Shown here in pieces: positions 25,722 through 36,038 of a stretch of DNA of 61,052 nucleotides. Both the position numbers and the translations under genes were made by a program. The notes below the pieces were generated by a model. It saw only the letters and a program-made list of their open reading frames with translations, made no database searches and was not told the origin of the DNA. Position 1 is the stretch's first letter. Every line of letters starts with the position of its first letter. The DNA lies in contig CABZJA010000007.1 in NCBI GenBank assembly GCA_902525935.1, positions 1 to 61,052 of the forward strand. Reading direction: 5' to 3'. This DNA is from an uncultured Pelagibacteraceae bacterium (lineage in GTDB: Bacteria > Pseudomonadota > Alphaproteobacteria > Pelagibacterales > Pelagibacteraceae).

Positions 25722-25738
25722 AATATTTATATATTTGA

Positions 25739-25756
25739 AATGTTATTTATAACATT
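25739..25756. promoter_or_regulatory. Perfect palindrome in the ssb/uvrA divergent promoter
   Basis: AATGTTATTTATAACATT: two 8-bp arms around a TT centre, alone in the 80-bp region shared by ssb and uvrA. The position matches the SOS box of gammaproteobacterial ssb-uvrA pairs, but the alphaproteobacterial LexA pattern GTTC-N7-GTTC is absent here. Half-sites resemble the Zur-box half-sites at 43989-44021, with a spacing one base shorter. The binding protein is unknown. Confidence 0.55.
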
Positions 25757-25801
25757 AATAGGCTTGAATATTAATTTTATTAATCTAAAGCAACTAAAAT
25801 T

Positions 25802-28678
25802 ATGCTTAAAAAGATACTTATTAAGGGCGCAAAAGAGCACAATTTAAAGAATATTTCACTAGAGATTCCTAAAGATAAATTTGTTGTAATAACAGGTCTA
25901 TCTGGGTCAGGAAAATCATCATTGGCATTCGATACAGTCTATGCAGAAGGTCAAAGACGATATGTTGAAAGTTTATCTGCATATGCAAGACAGTTTTTAG
26001 ACAAAATGAAAAAACCAAATGTAGATTTAATCGAAGGTTTAAGTCCAGCAATCTCAATAGAACAAAAAAATACTTCAAAAAATCCAAGATCGACAGTTGC
26101 AACCGTCACTGAGATATATGACTATATGAGAGTACTCTATGCAAGAGCAGGAATACCTTACTCTCCATTCACTGGTAAACCAATTACTTCACAAACTATT
26201 AGTCAAATTGTTGATAAGATTAAAGAATTACCAAAAAAATCTACAATATATTTATATGCTCCAGTTGTCCGAGGTCGTAAGGGTGAATACAAAAAAGATA
26301 TATTAGGATACAAAAAAAGAGGATTTAGAAAAATTAAAGTTGATGACAAATTGTATGATATTGAAAGTGTTCCAGAATTAAATAAAAAACTTAAACATGA
26401 TATTTCAATTTTAGTTGATAGAATTATAATAAATTCTTCATTAGGAAATAGATTAGCTGAAAGTGTTGAAACGTCTGTTAATTTAGCAAATGGATTGCTT
26501 TTTGTTGAATATGAAAATGAAACACTTCCAAAAAAATACAGAAAAATTGAAAAATTAATTTTCTCTACCAAATTTGCTTGCCCTGAAAGTGGTTTCACTA
26601 TTGAGGAAATTGAACCAAGACTTTTCTCATTCAACAGTCCGTATGGAGCTTGTGAAGAATGTGAAGGTATAGGAATAAAATTAAATGTCGATCCAAATTT
26701 AGTTGTTCCAAATGAAAAAAAATCTATAGCAGATGGTGCTATAGAACCTTGGGCAAAATCTACCTCAATGTATTACGCTCAAACATTAGCATCTTTATCT
26801 AAACATTATGGATTTTCATTAGATGATAAATGGTCGAAACTACCAAAAAAAATTAAGGATGTGATTTTATATGGTTCTGATGATGAGGAAATTAAATTTA
26901 CTTATGATGATGGTTATGAGAAGTATTCACACAAAAAAACATTTGAAGGTGTTGTCAATAATTTAGAAAGAAGATATTTAGAAACAGATAGTGATTGGAA
27001 AAGAGAAGAAATTGCTCAATACCAATCTGATACAAAATGTGAAAGATGCAATGGTTATAGATTAAAAGATGAAGCTCTGTGTGTTAAAATAAATGAATTA
27101 AATATTAGCCAAGTTACAGAAAAATCAATTTTAGATGCTAAAGAGTGGTTTAAATCTTTGGAAGTTAAATTAGACAAAAGACAAATTAAAATTGCTCAAC
27201 ATATATTAAAAGAAATTAATGAACGTTTAGATTTTCTTCTAAATGTTGGTCTTGATTATCTAACTTTATCTAGAGAGTCTGGAACACTATCAGGTGGTGA
27301 GGCACAAAGAATAAGACTAGCATCACAAATAGGATCAGGTTTAACAGGTGTGCTTTACGTTTTAGATGAGCCATCAATTGGTTTACATCAGAAAGATAAT
27401 GTTAAACTTATAGATGCATTAAAAAGATTAAGAGACTTAGGTAACACTGTTATTGTTGTTGAGCATGATACAGAAACAATGGAAAATGCTGATCATATAA
27501 TAGATTTAGGACCTGAAGCTGGAAACAAAGGTGGAGAAATAGTTGCCGAAGGTACATATGAACAAATTTTAAAAAATGATAAAAGTATAACTGGAAGATA
27601 TTTATCAAATAAAAGTTTTATACCTATTCCAAAAAATAGAAGGCTTGCAAAAAATGGTAGGTTTTTAGAAATCAATGGTGCCTCAGGAAATAATTTAAAT
27701 AACGTAAATTTAAAAATACCTTTAGGCAGTTTTACTTGTGTTACAGGTGTGTCTGGAAGTGGTAAATCTACACTAATACTTCAAACTTTATACAATGCAT
27801 TAAACCTTACTTTGAATAATAATAAGTCTAGAAAAATTCCTCAACCATTTAGAGGATTTAAGGGAATAGAATTAATTGATAAAGTTATAGATATTGATCA
27901 ATCACCCATTGGTAGGACTCCTAGATCAAATCCCGCTACATATACTGGAGCTTTTGGCCCAATAAGAGACTGGTTTACCAATCTTCCAGAAGCAAAAAGT
28001 AGAGGTTATAAACCTGGAAGGTTTTCTTTCAATGTAAAGGGTGGAAGATGTGAAGCATGTGAAGGAGATGGCGTAATTACTTATGAAATGCACTTTCTAC
28101 CTGATGTTTATATTACATGTGACGAGTGTAAGGGTACAAGATACAACAGAGAAACATTAGAGATTAAATTCAAAGATAAGAGTATTGCAGATGTTTTAAA
28201 TATGACTGTTGATGAAGGATGTGAGTATTTTGAAAATATTTCAAACATCAAAACTAAACTTTTAACATTAAAAAAAGTTGGTCTTGGCTATATAAAAATT
28301 GGTCAGCAAGCAACAACTCTGTCTGGTGGAGAAGCCCAACGAATTAAGCTTGCTAAAGAGCTTTCTAAAAGGTCTACAGGAAGAACAATGTATATATTAG
28401 ATGAACCAACTACTGGATTACATCAACATGATATAAAAAAACTTTTGGAAATTTTACACACCTTTGTTGCAACTGGTAATTCAGTTGTAGTTATTGAGCA
28501 TAATTTAGATGTTATTAAAACTGCTGATTATATTGTAGACATGGGACCCGAGGGGGGTGTTAAAGGCGGTAATATTATTGCTGAAGGCAAACCCGAAGAA
28601 GTTGCAAAAGAAAAAGATAGCTATACAGGTAAATTTTTAAAGCCTTTATTAGATACGAAATTTAAAAAAACAGCTTAA
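25802..28678 (+). CDS. uvrA: Excinuclease ABC subunit A
   Basis: Damage-sensing ATPase of nucleotide excision repair (958 residues). Two ABC modules are visible: Walker [15 protein letters not shown] near 31-44 and [11 protein letters not shown] near 645; two LSGGEAQRI signatures; Walker [10 protein letters not shown] and ILDEPTTGL. Zinc modules include ACEEC, CERCNGY and the CEACEGDG...CDECKG hook. The first zinc module has CPES instead of CPxC, as I recall is usual in Alphaproteobacteria. Divergent from ssb. Confidence 0.97.
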   Translation: MLKKILIKGAKEHNLKNISLEIPKDKFVVITGLSGSGKSSLAFDTVYAEGQRRYVESLSAYARQFLDKMKKPNVDLIEGLSPAISIEQKNTSKNPRSTVATVTEIYDYMRVLYARAGIPYSPFTGKPITSQTISQIVDKIKELPKKSTIYLYAPVVRGRKGEYKKDILGYKKRGFRKIKVDDKLYDIESVPELNKKLKHDISILVDRIIINSSLGNRLAESVETSVNLANGLLFVEYENETLPKKYRKIEKLIFSTKFACPESGFTIEEIEPRLFSFNSPYGACEECEGIGIKLNVDPNLVVPNEKKSIADGAIEPWAKSTSMYYAQTLASLSKHYGFSLDDKWSKLPKKIKDVILYGSDDEEIKFTYDDGYEKYSHKKTFEGVVNNLERRYLETDSDWKREEIAQYQSDTKCERCNGYRLKDEALCVKINELNISQVTEKSILDAKEWFKSLEVKLDKRQIKIAQHILKEINERLDFLLNVGLDYLTLSRESGTLSGGEAQRIRLASQIGSGLTGVLYVLDEPSIGLHQKDNVKLIDALKRLRDLGNTVIVVEHDTETMENADHIIDLGPEAGNKGGEIVAEGTYEQILKNDKSITGRYLSNKSFIPIPKNRRLAKNGRFLEINGASGNNLNNVNLKIPLGSFTCVTGVSGSGKSTLILQTLYNALNLTLNNNKSRKIPQPFRGFKGIELIDKVIDIDQSPIGRTPRSNPATYTGAFGPIRDWFTNLPEAKSRGYKPGRFSFNVKGGRCEACEGDGVITYEMHFLPDVYITCDECKGTRYNRETLEIKFKDKSIADVLNMTVDEGCEYFENISNIKTKLLTLKKVGLGYIKIGQQATTLSGGEAQRIKLAKELSKRSTGRTMYILDEPTTGLHQHDIKKLLEILHTFVATGNSVVVIEHNLDVIKTADYIVDMGPEGGVKGGNIIAEGKPEEVAKEKDSYTGKFLKPLLDTKFKKTA

Positions 28679-28712
28679 TCTTTATAAAAAAATAATATAA
28701 AATCACACATAG

Positions 28713-29315
28713 ATGACTTCAATATTACAATCATTATCAAAAACTGTTCATTTATCATTGGCTATTGCAATATTATTATTCATTGGTCTTTACATAGGTA
28801 ATGGTGGATTTGATTTTGATGTTTTATTTTGGAGCTGGTTATTAAGATACGTACATGTAACTGTAAGTATTATGTGGATTGGTTTGCTGTGGTATTTCAA
28901 TTTTGTTCAAATTCCTAATATGGCTAAAATTCCAGACGAACAAAAACCAGCAATAGGCAAAGTTATAGCTCCTGCAGCATTATTTTGGTTTAGATGGGCA
29001 GCACTATTTACAATTATATCAGGATTATTACTAGCTCATTTTAATGGATACGTTCATCAAGCGATGACATTAGGAATTGGATCTGGTGGTGGAAAAAATA
29101 CTGCAATAGGAATTGGAATGTGGTTAGGATTAATTATGGCATTCAATGTTTGGTTTGTTATCTGGCCAAATCAAAAAAGAGCTTTAGGTATGGTTGAATG
29201 TGAACCTGAAGTTAAAGCTAAATCGGCAAAGACAGCTATGCTTTTTTCTAGAACAAACACACTTTTATCGTTGCCAATGTTATTGACAATGGTGGCTGCA
29301 CAAAATCTTTATTAA
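28713..29315 (+). CDS. PuuD-like (urate hydroxylase N-terminal domain) membrane protein
   Basis: A 200-residue protein with about five to six hydrophobic helices. WIGLLWYFNFVQIPNM (55-70) and the following FRWAALFTIISGLLLAH resemble the membrane domain of the PuuD urate hydroxylase family, which normally carries an extra C-terminal cytochrome c domain that is missing here. The histidines near 13, 48, 108 and 114 could bind heme. Function is uncertain; calling it a urate hydroxylase would be over-reach. It follows uvrA by 34 bp and abuts the end of convergent secF. Confidence 0.65.
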   Translation: MTSILQSLSKTVHLSLAIAILLFIGLYIGNGGFDFDVLFWSWLLRYVHVTVSIMWIGLLWYFNFVQIPNMAKIPDEQKPAIGKVIAPAALFWFRWAALFTIISGLLLAHFNGYVHQAMTLGIGSGGGKNTAIGIGMWLGLIMAFNVWFVIWPNQKRALGMVECEPEVKAKSAKTAMLFSRTNTLLSLPMLLTMVAAQNLY

Positions 29316-30209
29316 TTATTCTTTATCTTCTTTAACAATCGTTCTTTGGCTAACTTTTAAAGAGACTAGTACTGGGTTTGCAATATAAATAGATGAATAA
29401 GTTCCAAAAATTACTCCTAATATCATTGCCAACGAAAATCCTTTTAATATTTCTCCACCAAAAATAAAAATAGATAAAAGTGCCAACAATGTAGTAACAG
29501 AAGTTATTATTGTTCGGGATAAAGTTTCATTTATTGAGATATTTGTTAGTTCAAATATTTTAACATCTGAATATTTACGTAAATTTTCTCTAACTCTATC
29601 AAATATTACAACTGTATCATTCATTGAATATCCAACTATTGTTAAAACAGCTGCAACGATAGAAAGATTGATTTCTAATGAAAATACAGAAAATACTCCT
29701 AATGTAATTATAACGTCATGAAATAAAGCTAAAATGGCTCCTAGGCTAAACTGCCACTCAAATCTGATCCATATATATAAAAGCATAGCCGCCAAAGATA
29801 AAGCTATCGCTATTACACCTGATCTCAAAAGTTCTGCACTAACTTTTGGACCAACATTTTCTACTCTTCTAAAATCAACCATACCTATAGAATTTGATAG
29901 CTTAGTTTTTATCTCTTCTATAAACTTTGGATCATTTGAATTTTGTTTTTCAAATTTAACTACAAAATCTGTTTCATTGCCGAAATTTTTCACAGAGATA
30001 TCTCCAAGATTCATTTGATTAAAACTATCTCTAATTTTTGTAATATTAGCAGAGGATCTGTCAGTCCTTAGCTCTATTAAAGTACCCCCTTTAAAATCGA
30101 CACCAAAATTCAATCCTTTAAAAACTAAGAAAACTAAGGAAACGATAATTAAGATTCCTGAAAGTATATTAAAACTTTTATAAAACTTATTAAAAAAGAT
30201 TATTTTCAT
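29316..30209 (-). CDS. secF: Protein translocase subunit SecF
   Basis: RND-type partner of SecD that uses the proton gradient to help exported proteins leave SecYEG. The 297-residue protein has one N-terminal helix, a periplasmic domain from about 30-130 (GVDFKGGTLIELR at its start) and five further helices with VGYSMNDTVVIFDRVREN, the diagnostic block. It overlaps secD by one base. Confidence 0.96.
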   Translation of the reverse strand: MKIIFFNKFYKSFNILSGILIIVSLVFLVFKGLNFGVDFKGGTLIELRTDRSSANITKIRDSFNQMNLGDISVKNFGNETDFVVKFEKQNSNDPKFIEEIKTKLSNSIGMVDFRRVENVGPKVSAELLRSGVIAIALSLAAMLLYIWIRFEWQFSLGAILALFHDVIITLGVFSVFSLEINLSIVAAVLTIVGYSMNDTVVIFDRVRENLRKYSDVKIFELTNISINETLSRTIITSVTTLLALLSIFIFGGEILKGFSLAMILGVIFGTYSSIYIANPVLVSLKVSQRTIVKEDKE

Positions 30210-31762
30210 TATATTAGTTTTTCCTTGTGTTTATTTTTGATGACATAGTAAGCAGTAATCAAACGAGCAATGAAATATACTGAAAATAGTGTTGTAAGTA
30301 TTCCAACTCCAAGCGTTATAGAAAATCCTTTAATTGGACCTGAACCCATGAAAAAAAGGATTACTGCAGCAATTAAAGTTGTAATATTGGCATCTAAAAT
30401 TGTTGTTCGTGATTTTGTATAACCAGAGTCAAAAGCTACAATTGAATTATTTTCATTTTTTAATTCTTCTTTAATTCTCTCAAAAATTAAAACATTTGCA
30501 TCAACAGCCATACCTACTGTTAAAATGATACCTGCAATTCCAGGAAGTGTAAGAGTTGCTTCAAATAAAGTTAAAATCCCAACTAATAAAAATAAATTTG
30601 ATATTAAGGCTAAGTTAGCAATTAAGCCAAAAAATCTATATTTATAAAACATAAAAGCAACGACGAAGATAAATCCTATTATCAATGACATTATTCCTGC
30701 ATTAATTGAGTCTTTTCCAAGGTCAGGACCTACAGTTCTTTCTTCAATAATATTAAGTGGAGCTGGCAAAGCACCTGATCTTAATAGTAAAGCTAAATCT
30801 GTTGCAGATTGAAAGGTAAAATTACCAGATATCTGTCCATTTCCTCCAATAATTGGTTCTCTGACTTCGGGCGCACTAATAATTTTTCCATCCAACACAA
30901 TTGCCAACCTTTTTCCAACACCATTTGAAGTTGCCTTACCAAATTTTTTTGCTCCTACCCTATCCAAACTAAATGAAACAACCGTCTCATTAGTCTGATT
31001 ATTCATAGTTGGTTTGGCATCCATAAGATTATCACCACTTAAAACAATTCGTTTACTAACAATGGCTTCACTACTGCCATCTTCAAAAGAAAGTTTTTCT
31101 GTTCCAAAAGATTCTTCAGAACTACTGGATATAAATTGGAATGTTAAGTTTGCTGTTTTTCCTAATAATGATTTTATTCTACCAGGATCATCTAATCCTG
31201 GTAACTCAACAAGAATTCTATCATTACCTCTTTTTAAAATATTTGGCTCATTAGTACCTACTTCATCAACTCTTCTTCTCACAATTTCAATTGCTTGATC
31301 TAATGAAGAATTTTTTAATAATACCAATCCATAATCTGAAAATTCTAATTTGAAAGATGTATCAATATTTTCAAAGTTAAATTGATGAGATTTGTATTGC
31401 TGAAAATAAGGATTTATCTCACTTTTATCATCTTCTAAGAGAGATTTAACATCCTCAATCGTAGAACTTTCAACATCAAATATAATTGACTTATCCTCAA
31501 TTACAAAATTTCTAACCTTAATATCTTTATCTTTGAAAAATTTTTTAAACTCTAATACTTTACTTTGCAATCTTTGAGTAATTACTGGTTCGTTATCTAT
31601 TTCTAATAATAAATAAGAACCACCTTGCAGATCTAAACCTAATTTAATATTTTTAGAAAAATAATCATCATCGATTTTGGTAAAATTTGAAATTGTAAAA
31701 TATGAAATGATAAGTGTAAAAATTAAAACACTAAAAACTCTTAATTTAGAAAAATATAACAC
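30209..31762 (-). CDS. secD: Protein translocase subunit SecD
   Basis: The larger SecDF partner (517 residues). It has GLDLQGGSYLLLEID after the first helix, the P1 periplasmic domain with DQAIEIVRRRVDEVGTNEP, and the six-helix RND core with AVDANVLIFERIKEEL. The start codon is GTG (31762), 11 bp after yajC. yajC-secD-secF is the usual operon. Confidence 0.96.
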   Translation of the reverse strand: MLYFSKLRVFSVLIFTLIISYFTISNFTKIDDDYFSKNIKLGLDLQGGSYLLLEIDNEPVITQRLQSKVLEFKKFFKDKDIKVRNFVIEDKSIIFDVESSTIEDVKSLLEDDKSEINPYFQQYKSHQFNFENIDTSFKLEFSDYGLVLLKNSSLDQAIEIVRRRVDEVGTNEPNILKRGNDRILVELPGLDDPGRIKSLLGKTANLTFQFISSSSEESFGTEKLSFEDGSSEAIVSKRIVLSGDNLMDAKPTMNNQTNETVVSFSLDRVGAKKFGKATSNGVGKRLAIVLDGKIISAPEVREPIIGGNGQISGNFTFQSATDLALLLRSGALPAPLNIIEERTVGPDLGKDSINAGIMSLIIGFIFVVAFMFYKYRFFGLIANLALISNLFLLVGILTLFEATLTLPGIAGIILTVGMAVDANVLIFERIKEELKNENNSIVAFDSGYTKSRTTILDANITTLIAAVILFFMGSGPIKGFSITLGVGILTTLFSVYFIARLITAYYVIKNKHKEKLI

Positions 31763-31773
31763 TTTAAAAGTTA

Positions 31774-32058
31774 TTATTTTTTTGGTTCAGCCTGAGTAAT
31801 TAATCCTTGTATTCCTGTAGATCTGACAATTTCAACTTTAACATTATCAGCTATCATAACTTCTACTTTTTCATTATCAATAACTCGTTCAACTGTGCCA
31901 ACAATACCACCAGAGGTAATAACTTTGTCTCCACGCTTTAAAGCTTCAACCATAGCCTTATGTTCTTTAACTTTCTTTTGCTGGGGTCTAATTAAAAAAA
32001 AGTAAAATATTACGAATATTAAAATTAGGGGTATAAATTGTCCAATTCCTGCGTCCAT
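31774..32058 (-). CDS. yajC: Preprotein translocase subunit YajC
   Basis: A 94-residue single-helix protein accompanying SecDF. It has a membrane segment near 6-22 followed by IRPQQKKVKEHKAMVEALKRGDKVITSGGIVGTVE, the signature of the family. It is first of yajC-secD-secF; the 57-bp gap to serS probably holds the promoter. Confidence 0.95.
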   Translation of the reverse strand: MDAGIGQFIPLILIFVIFYFFLIRPQQKKVKEHKAMVEALKRGDKVITSGGIVGTVERVIDNEKVEVMIADNVKVEIVRSTGIQGLITQAEPKK

Positions 32059-32115
32059 GTTAAGTCCTTACAAAGTTAAGAATTATTTATACTATATACT
32101 TTTAGAAGACAACTC

Positions 32116-33375
32116 TTAATTGATACCTATTTTCTCCATATTGTTCATATATGGTCTTAGTTTTTCAGGAATAATTATTGAACCATCCTCCGTTTGATAA
32201 TTTTCTAATATTGCAATTAAGGTTCTACCAACAGCAAGTCCGCTCCCATTTAAAGTACCAACAAATTCATTTTCGTTATTATTATTTTTATATCTAGCTT
32301 TCATTCTTTTAGCCTGGAATGTGCCACATGAAGAACAGCTTGATATTTCTCTATATTTATTTTCTGACGGAAGCCAAACCTCTAAGTCATAAGTTTTTTC
32401 TGCACTAAAACCCATATCACCAGTGCTTAAAATAATTTTTCTGTGAGGTAATTGTAAATCATCTAAAATTTTAGTAGCACAATTAGTCATTCTCTCTAAT
32501 TCTTCAATGCATTTGCTATTTTCTACAATACTTACTAATTCAACTTTATAAAATTGATGTTGTCTAATCATGCCCTTGGTATCTTTACCATAGCTTCCTG
32601 CCTCTTTTCTAAAACAAGGTGTTGATGCAACTAATCTCATTGGCAATGATTTTATATTCAATATCTGATTTTTAACCATATTAGTTAAAATCACTTCAGC
32701 GGTAGGAATTAAAAAAATTCTGTCATTTTTATCATCAAGCTTAATTTCAAATTGATCATTTTCAAATTTAGGTAATTGGCCGGTTCCAAACATAGTGTTG
32801 TCTGTTGCCATTAAAGGTGGAGAGATTTCAGTGTAACCATTTTTATTGACATGTGTATCAATCATAAAATTAGAAATTGCTCTTTCTAATGATGCTAATT
32901 TGTCTTTAACAAAAACAAATCTTGATCCAGTTGTTTTTGTTGCTAAATCAAAATCTAACATATTCAGTTTTTCACCAATTTCATAATGAGATTTTGGTTT
33001 AAAACTCATTTCTTTAATTTCACCAGATTTTACAACCTCTTTATTACTGTTTTCATCATTACCAACGGGAACATCATTCAATGCTAAATTAGGAATATTA
33101 CTTAATATCTGATCAAGTTGATTTTTAATATTCTTTTGATTTTTGCTTATATCATCTATTTTATTTGAAATTTCTTTAGACTTTTCAAAAAGGGTTTCAT
33201 CTTTAGATTTAGAAATAGATTTTTTTTCCATTTCTAATTTTTCTTTTTCTTGAATTAATTTTCTATTTTCCTCATCAAGATTTAATATTTGATCAAAGTC
33301 TACATTAACGTTTCGATTTTTAATTGTATTTTTAAAATTATCGATATCTTTTCTAATATCTTTAATATTGTGCAT
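32116..33375 (-). CDS. serS: Seryl-tRNA synthetase
   Basis: Class II synthetase charging tRNA-Ser (419 residues). The N-terminal helical hairpin (about 30-110) binds the long variable arm of tRNA-Ser; catalytic motifs include TGQLPKFENDQFE, the motif 2 block CFRKEAGSYGKDTKGMIRQHQF and the motif 3 region NGSGLAVGRTLIAILENYQ. It overlaps tatC by 14 bases. Confidence 0.96.
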   Translation of the reverse strand: MHNIKDIRKDIDNFKNTIKNRNVNVDFDQILNLDEENRKLIQEKEKLEMEKKSISKSKDETLFEKSKEISNKIDDISKNQKNIKNQLDQILSNIPNLALNDVPVGNDENSNKEVVKSGEIKEMSFKPKSHYEIGEKLNMLDFDLATKTTGSRFVFVKDKLASLERAISNFMIDTHVNKNGYTEISPPLMATDNTMFGTGQLPKFENDQFEIKLDDKNDRIFLIPTAEVILTNMVKNQILNIKSLPMRLVASTPCFRKEAGSYGKDTKGMIRQHQFYKVELVSIVENSKCIEELERMTNCATKILDDLQLPHRKIILSTGDMGFSAEKTYDLEVWLPSENKYREISSCSSCGTFQAKRMKARYKNNNNENEFVGTLNGSGLAVGRTLIAILENYQTEDGSIIIPEKLRPYMNNMEKIGIN

Positions 33376-34135
33376 TTCTCTCTTGAGCTTTCTTTTCGAT
33401 AATATTTACAGAAAAAATTGATAATTCATATAAAATTAACAAAGGTATTGCTAAACCTATTTGTGTAATTGGATCTGGTGGAGTTAATATTGCAGCAGCA
33501 GCAAATATTATTACAACGAAATATTTTCTTCTTTCTCTTAGATAAGTTGAATTTACAACTCCTATTCTTGCAAGCAAACTTAATACAACTGGTAGCTGAA
33601 AACTTAATCCAAATGCAAAAATTAACTTCATCACAAGAGATAAATATTCATTTACTTTAGCTTCTAATTGAATTGGTAAGCTAGTTCCAAGTCCCGCACT
33701 TTCAAATGATAAAAAGAATTTAAATGCTAGTGGCATAATTAGATAATAAACAAGCATACCACCTAGTAAAAAAAGTATTGGTGTAATTACTAAGTAAGGC
33801 ATAATTGCTTTCTTTTCATGAGTGTATAATCCTGGTGCAATAAATTTCCAAATTTGAATTAGGATATATGGACTGGTCACAAAAAAAGCTGCAAAAAAAG
33901 AAACTTTAAGATATGTTAAAAATGTTTCTTGAAGAGCGGTAAAGATTAATCTTCTATCAACATTATCATCCTTTACAGCGTTAGCATAAGGTTCAACTAA
34001 AAATCCATATATGTATTCAGAAAAATAGTAACAAACCACGAATAATACTGCTAAGAAGATAAATGAATTTATTAGTCTTTGTCTTAATTCAGTAAGATGA
34101 CTAATAAAACCTGTTTCTTTTTTTTTAGCTGTCAT
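33362..34135 (-). CDS. tatC: Sec-independent translocase TatC
   Basis: Receptor for twin-arginine signal peptides (257 residues, six helices). The N-terminal FISHLTELRQRLI with the conserved Glu, IWKFIAPGLYTHEKK and the ILTPPDPITQIGLAIPLLILYE block are typical. It overlaps serS and tatB by about ten bases each, in a tatA-tatB-tatC-serS run. Confidence 0.96.
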   Translation of the reverse strand: MTAKKKETGFISHLTELRQRLINSFIFLAVLFVVCYYFSEYIYGFLVEPYANAVKDDNVDRRLIFTALQETFLTYLKVSFFAAFFVTSPYILIQIWKFIAPGLYTHEKKAIMPYLVITPILFLLGGMLVYYLIMPLAFKFFLSFESAGLGTSLPIQLEAKVNEYLSLVMKLIFAFGLSFQLPVVLSLLARIGVVNSTYLRERRKYFVVIIFAAAAILTPPDPITQIGLAIPLLILYELSIFSVNIIEKKAQERNAQY

Positions 34136-34361
34136 CTTTAGGTTTATCCTTTTTCATGATCTCAGTGTTTTTTTTTAATTCTTCTTTAATTGAAACGTCT
34201 GTTATTTCTGTAACTTGATTTTGAACATCTGAAAAATATCTTTTAGCTGAACCTATCCATGATCCAACTTTTTTTAACATTACAGGAAAATCTTTTGGTC
34301 CTACAACTATTATTGCAATAGAAACTATTATTAATATTTCAAACCAGCCGATCTGTGGCAT
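34125..34361 (-). CDS. tatB: Sec-independent translocase TatB
   Basis: A 78-residue single-helix protein. MPQIGWFEILIIVSIAIIVVGP has the Glu in the membrane segment and the GP hinge typical of TatB, then an amphipathic helix and a short charged tail. It is shorter than E. coli TatB (171), as usual for streamlined genomes. Three bases separate it from tatA. Confidence 0.92.
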   Translation of the reverse strand: MPQIGWFEILIIVSIAIIVVGPKDFPVMLKKVGSWIGSAKRYFSDVQNQVTEITDVSIKEELKKNTEIMKKDKPKDDS

Positions 34362-34364
34362 TGA

Positions 34365-34562
34365 TTACTCTTTTTTGTCTAAGTCTTGATTTTCAGATAT
34401 ATTTTTTGGTTGGCTATCTTCTGTGGCATCTGTAGCCATACCTTTTTTAAAACTTTTAATTCCTTTAGCAACATCACCCATAAGACTAGAGATTTTACCC
34501 CTACCAAAAAGTAATACTACTAAAATTACTACAATTGCAATTTGCCAAAATCCTATACTCAT
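34365..34562 (-). CDS. tatA: Sec-independent translocase TatA
   Basis: Pore-forming Tat subunit of 65 residues: short membrane helix (about 5-20), the FGRGKI hinge, then the amphipathic helix [15 protein letters not shown] typical of TatA, and an acidic tail. It precedes tatB and tatC and probably uses a promoter in the 42-bp gap before it or reads through from scpB. Confidence 0.94.
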   Translation of the reverse strand: MSIGFWQIAIVVILVVLLFGRGKISSLMGDVAKGIKSFKKGMATDATEDSQPKNISENQDLDKKE

Positions 34563-34604
34563 AATTACTTATAACCTTATAATTTTAGTTTTAAAACTAT
34601 TTTT

Positions 34605-35297
34605 TTATTTATCGGTATCGGTATTAAGAGTGCTATTAAGCATCTCATCTATATCAGAGTATATATTTTCCTTTTTATCCTCTTGTTTTTCTTTATAGAA
34701 TTTGCCTGTCCCAAATATAGATGCATCTACACTAGATGTATCAATAAGACCTGCAGTTCCTAATTCATCGACATTTGGAAGATCTGACAGTTTTTGAAGA
34801 TTGAAATGACTTAAAAAGTCATCTGTTGTTCCATATTGAATAGGTTTGCCTGGAGCATCTTTTCGACCTTGAGGTCTAACCCAGTTCAATTCCATCAATA
34901 TCTCAAGTGTATTATTTCCGAAAGCAACTCCACGAATTTCTTCTATTTCAGCTCTAGTGACTGGTTGATGATAGACAATAATTGCAAGTGTTTCTATAGC
35001 AGCCTTTGATAATTTTTTTTCAACAGTTTTTTGTTGAGACATTAATGAGGATAAATTTGGTGAAGTTCTAAAAGACCATTTATTAGATATACAGACTAAA
35101 TTTATTCCACGATCAGAGTAAAAATTCTGAAGTTTTAGTAAAGATTTTTGAACATCAGTTTTTTTTGAAATTTTATTTTCAATTGTTTCAATATTTAGCG
35201 GCTCTGCAGCTGCAAAAACAATAGCCTCTATTTCTTTATCAACATCACTTAATTTAGATGGAAATGATACGACATTATTTTTTTTTAATTTATTCAT
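34605..35297 (-). CDS. scpB: Segregation and condensation protein B
   Basis: Winged-helix partner of ScpA in the SMC condensin complex (230 residues). EIEAIVFAAAEPLNIETIENKI (22-43) and ETLAIIVYHQPVTRAEIEEIRGV (about 103-125) are strong family blocks, followed by GRKDAPGKPIQYGTTDDFL. It overlaps scpA by one base. Confidence 0.94.
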   Translation of the reverse strand: MNKLKKNNVVSFPSKLSDVDKEIEAIVFAAAEPLNIETIENKISKKTDVQKSLLKLQNFYSDRGINLVCISNKWSFRTSPNLSSLMSQQKTVEKKLSKAAIETLAIIVYHQPVTRAEIEEIRGVAFGNNTLEILMELNWVRPQGRKDAPGKPIQYGTTDDFLSHFNLQKLSDLPNVDELGTAGLIDTSSVDASIFGTGKFYKEKQEDKKENIYSDIDEMLNSTLNTDTDK

Positions 35298-36028
35298 TAA
35301 ATTTTTTTAATATATATGTCCTCAAATAAATTATCTTGTTTAATAGATATATTGCCTTCTTTTGCAAGCTCTAAAGATCCAGCGAAAATTCCTGCATTAC
35401 CTGACTTACTTAAAGTTTTAGAGTATCTAAAATTCTTTGGTATTAGATCAGTCATATTTTTCCAATCATTTAAATTATTGTAAAACTCTTTTATGACTTT
35501 AATACCTTCTTCAGTAGTAAATACTGGCAGTTTAGGGATATTCATTCTCTGAAAATCTTTTGTCATTACGATATTTGAATACGTTTTTAATAATTCAAAT
35601 AATGTTAATGAATATTGAGAATTATATATTGATCTCATCCCACTTTTTGAACCTCTCATAAAAATATCTTTTCCCAATCTTTTTCTACTCAACATTTGAG
35701 AAGACAATAATCTTATTAATTCTAGTTTTTTAAGTTGGAGTTTTAATTTTTCTGCTACTTCAAGAACTTTAAATTCCTCTTCCTCTGTTTCTGGTAATAG
35801 CAGTTTTGATTTAAGATAAGTTAACCAAGTTGCCATCAACAAATATTCTGAGGCTAATTCTAAATTTAAATTTTCAGTCTTTGTAATAAAATCATGAAAT
35901 TGATCTGCTAATTTGGTGATTGATATATTTTCCAAATCAACTTTTTGTGATTTTGCTAAATCTAAAAGTATTTCTAGTGATCCAGAGTAATTACTAAGAT
36001 CAACATTAAATTCTAAAGAATCACTCAT
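35297..36028 (-). CDS. scpA: Segregation and condensation protein A
   Basis: Kleisin subunit bridging the SMC heads (243 residues). The start FNVDLSNYSGSLEILLDLAKSQKVDLENI matches the conserved ScpA N-terminus, and EYLLMATWLTYLKSKLLLPE is the central signature. It overlaps scpB downstream; 10 bp separate it from nagZ. Confidence 0.93.
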   Translation of the reverse strand: MSDSLEFNVDLSNYSGSLEILLDLAKSQKVDLENISITKLADQFHDFITKTENLNLELASEYLLMATWLTYLKSKLLLPETEEEEFKVLEVAEKLKLQLKKLELIRLLSSQMLSRKRLGKDIFMRGSKSGMRSIYNSQYSLTLFELLKTYSNIVMTKDFQRMNIPKLPVFTTEEGIKVIKEFYNNLNDWKNMTDLIPKNFRYSKTLSKSGNAGIFAGSLELAKEGNISIKQDNLFEDIYIKKI

Positions 36029-36038
36029 TGGATTAAAT

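Noticed and set aside
25722..25801. Classical LexA operator
   Set aside because: No GTTC-N7-GTTC or CTG-N10-CAG; only an unrelated palindrome is present.
28713..29315. Bona fide urate hydroxylase
   Set aside because: Cytochrome c domain missing and no purine degradation genes nearby.
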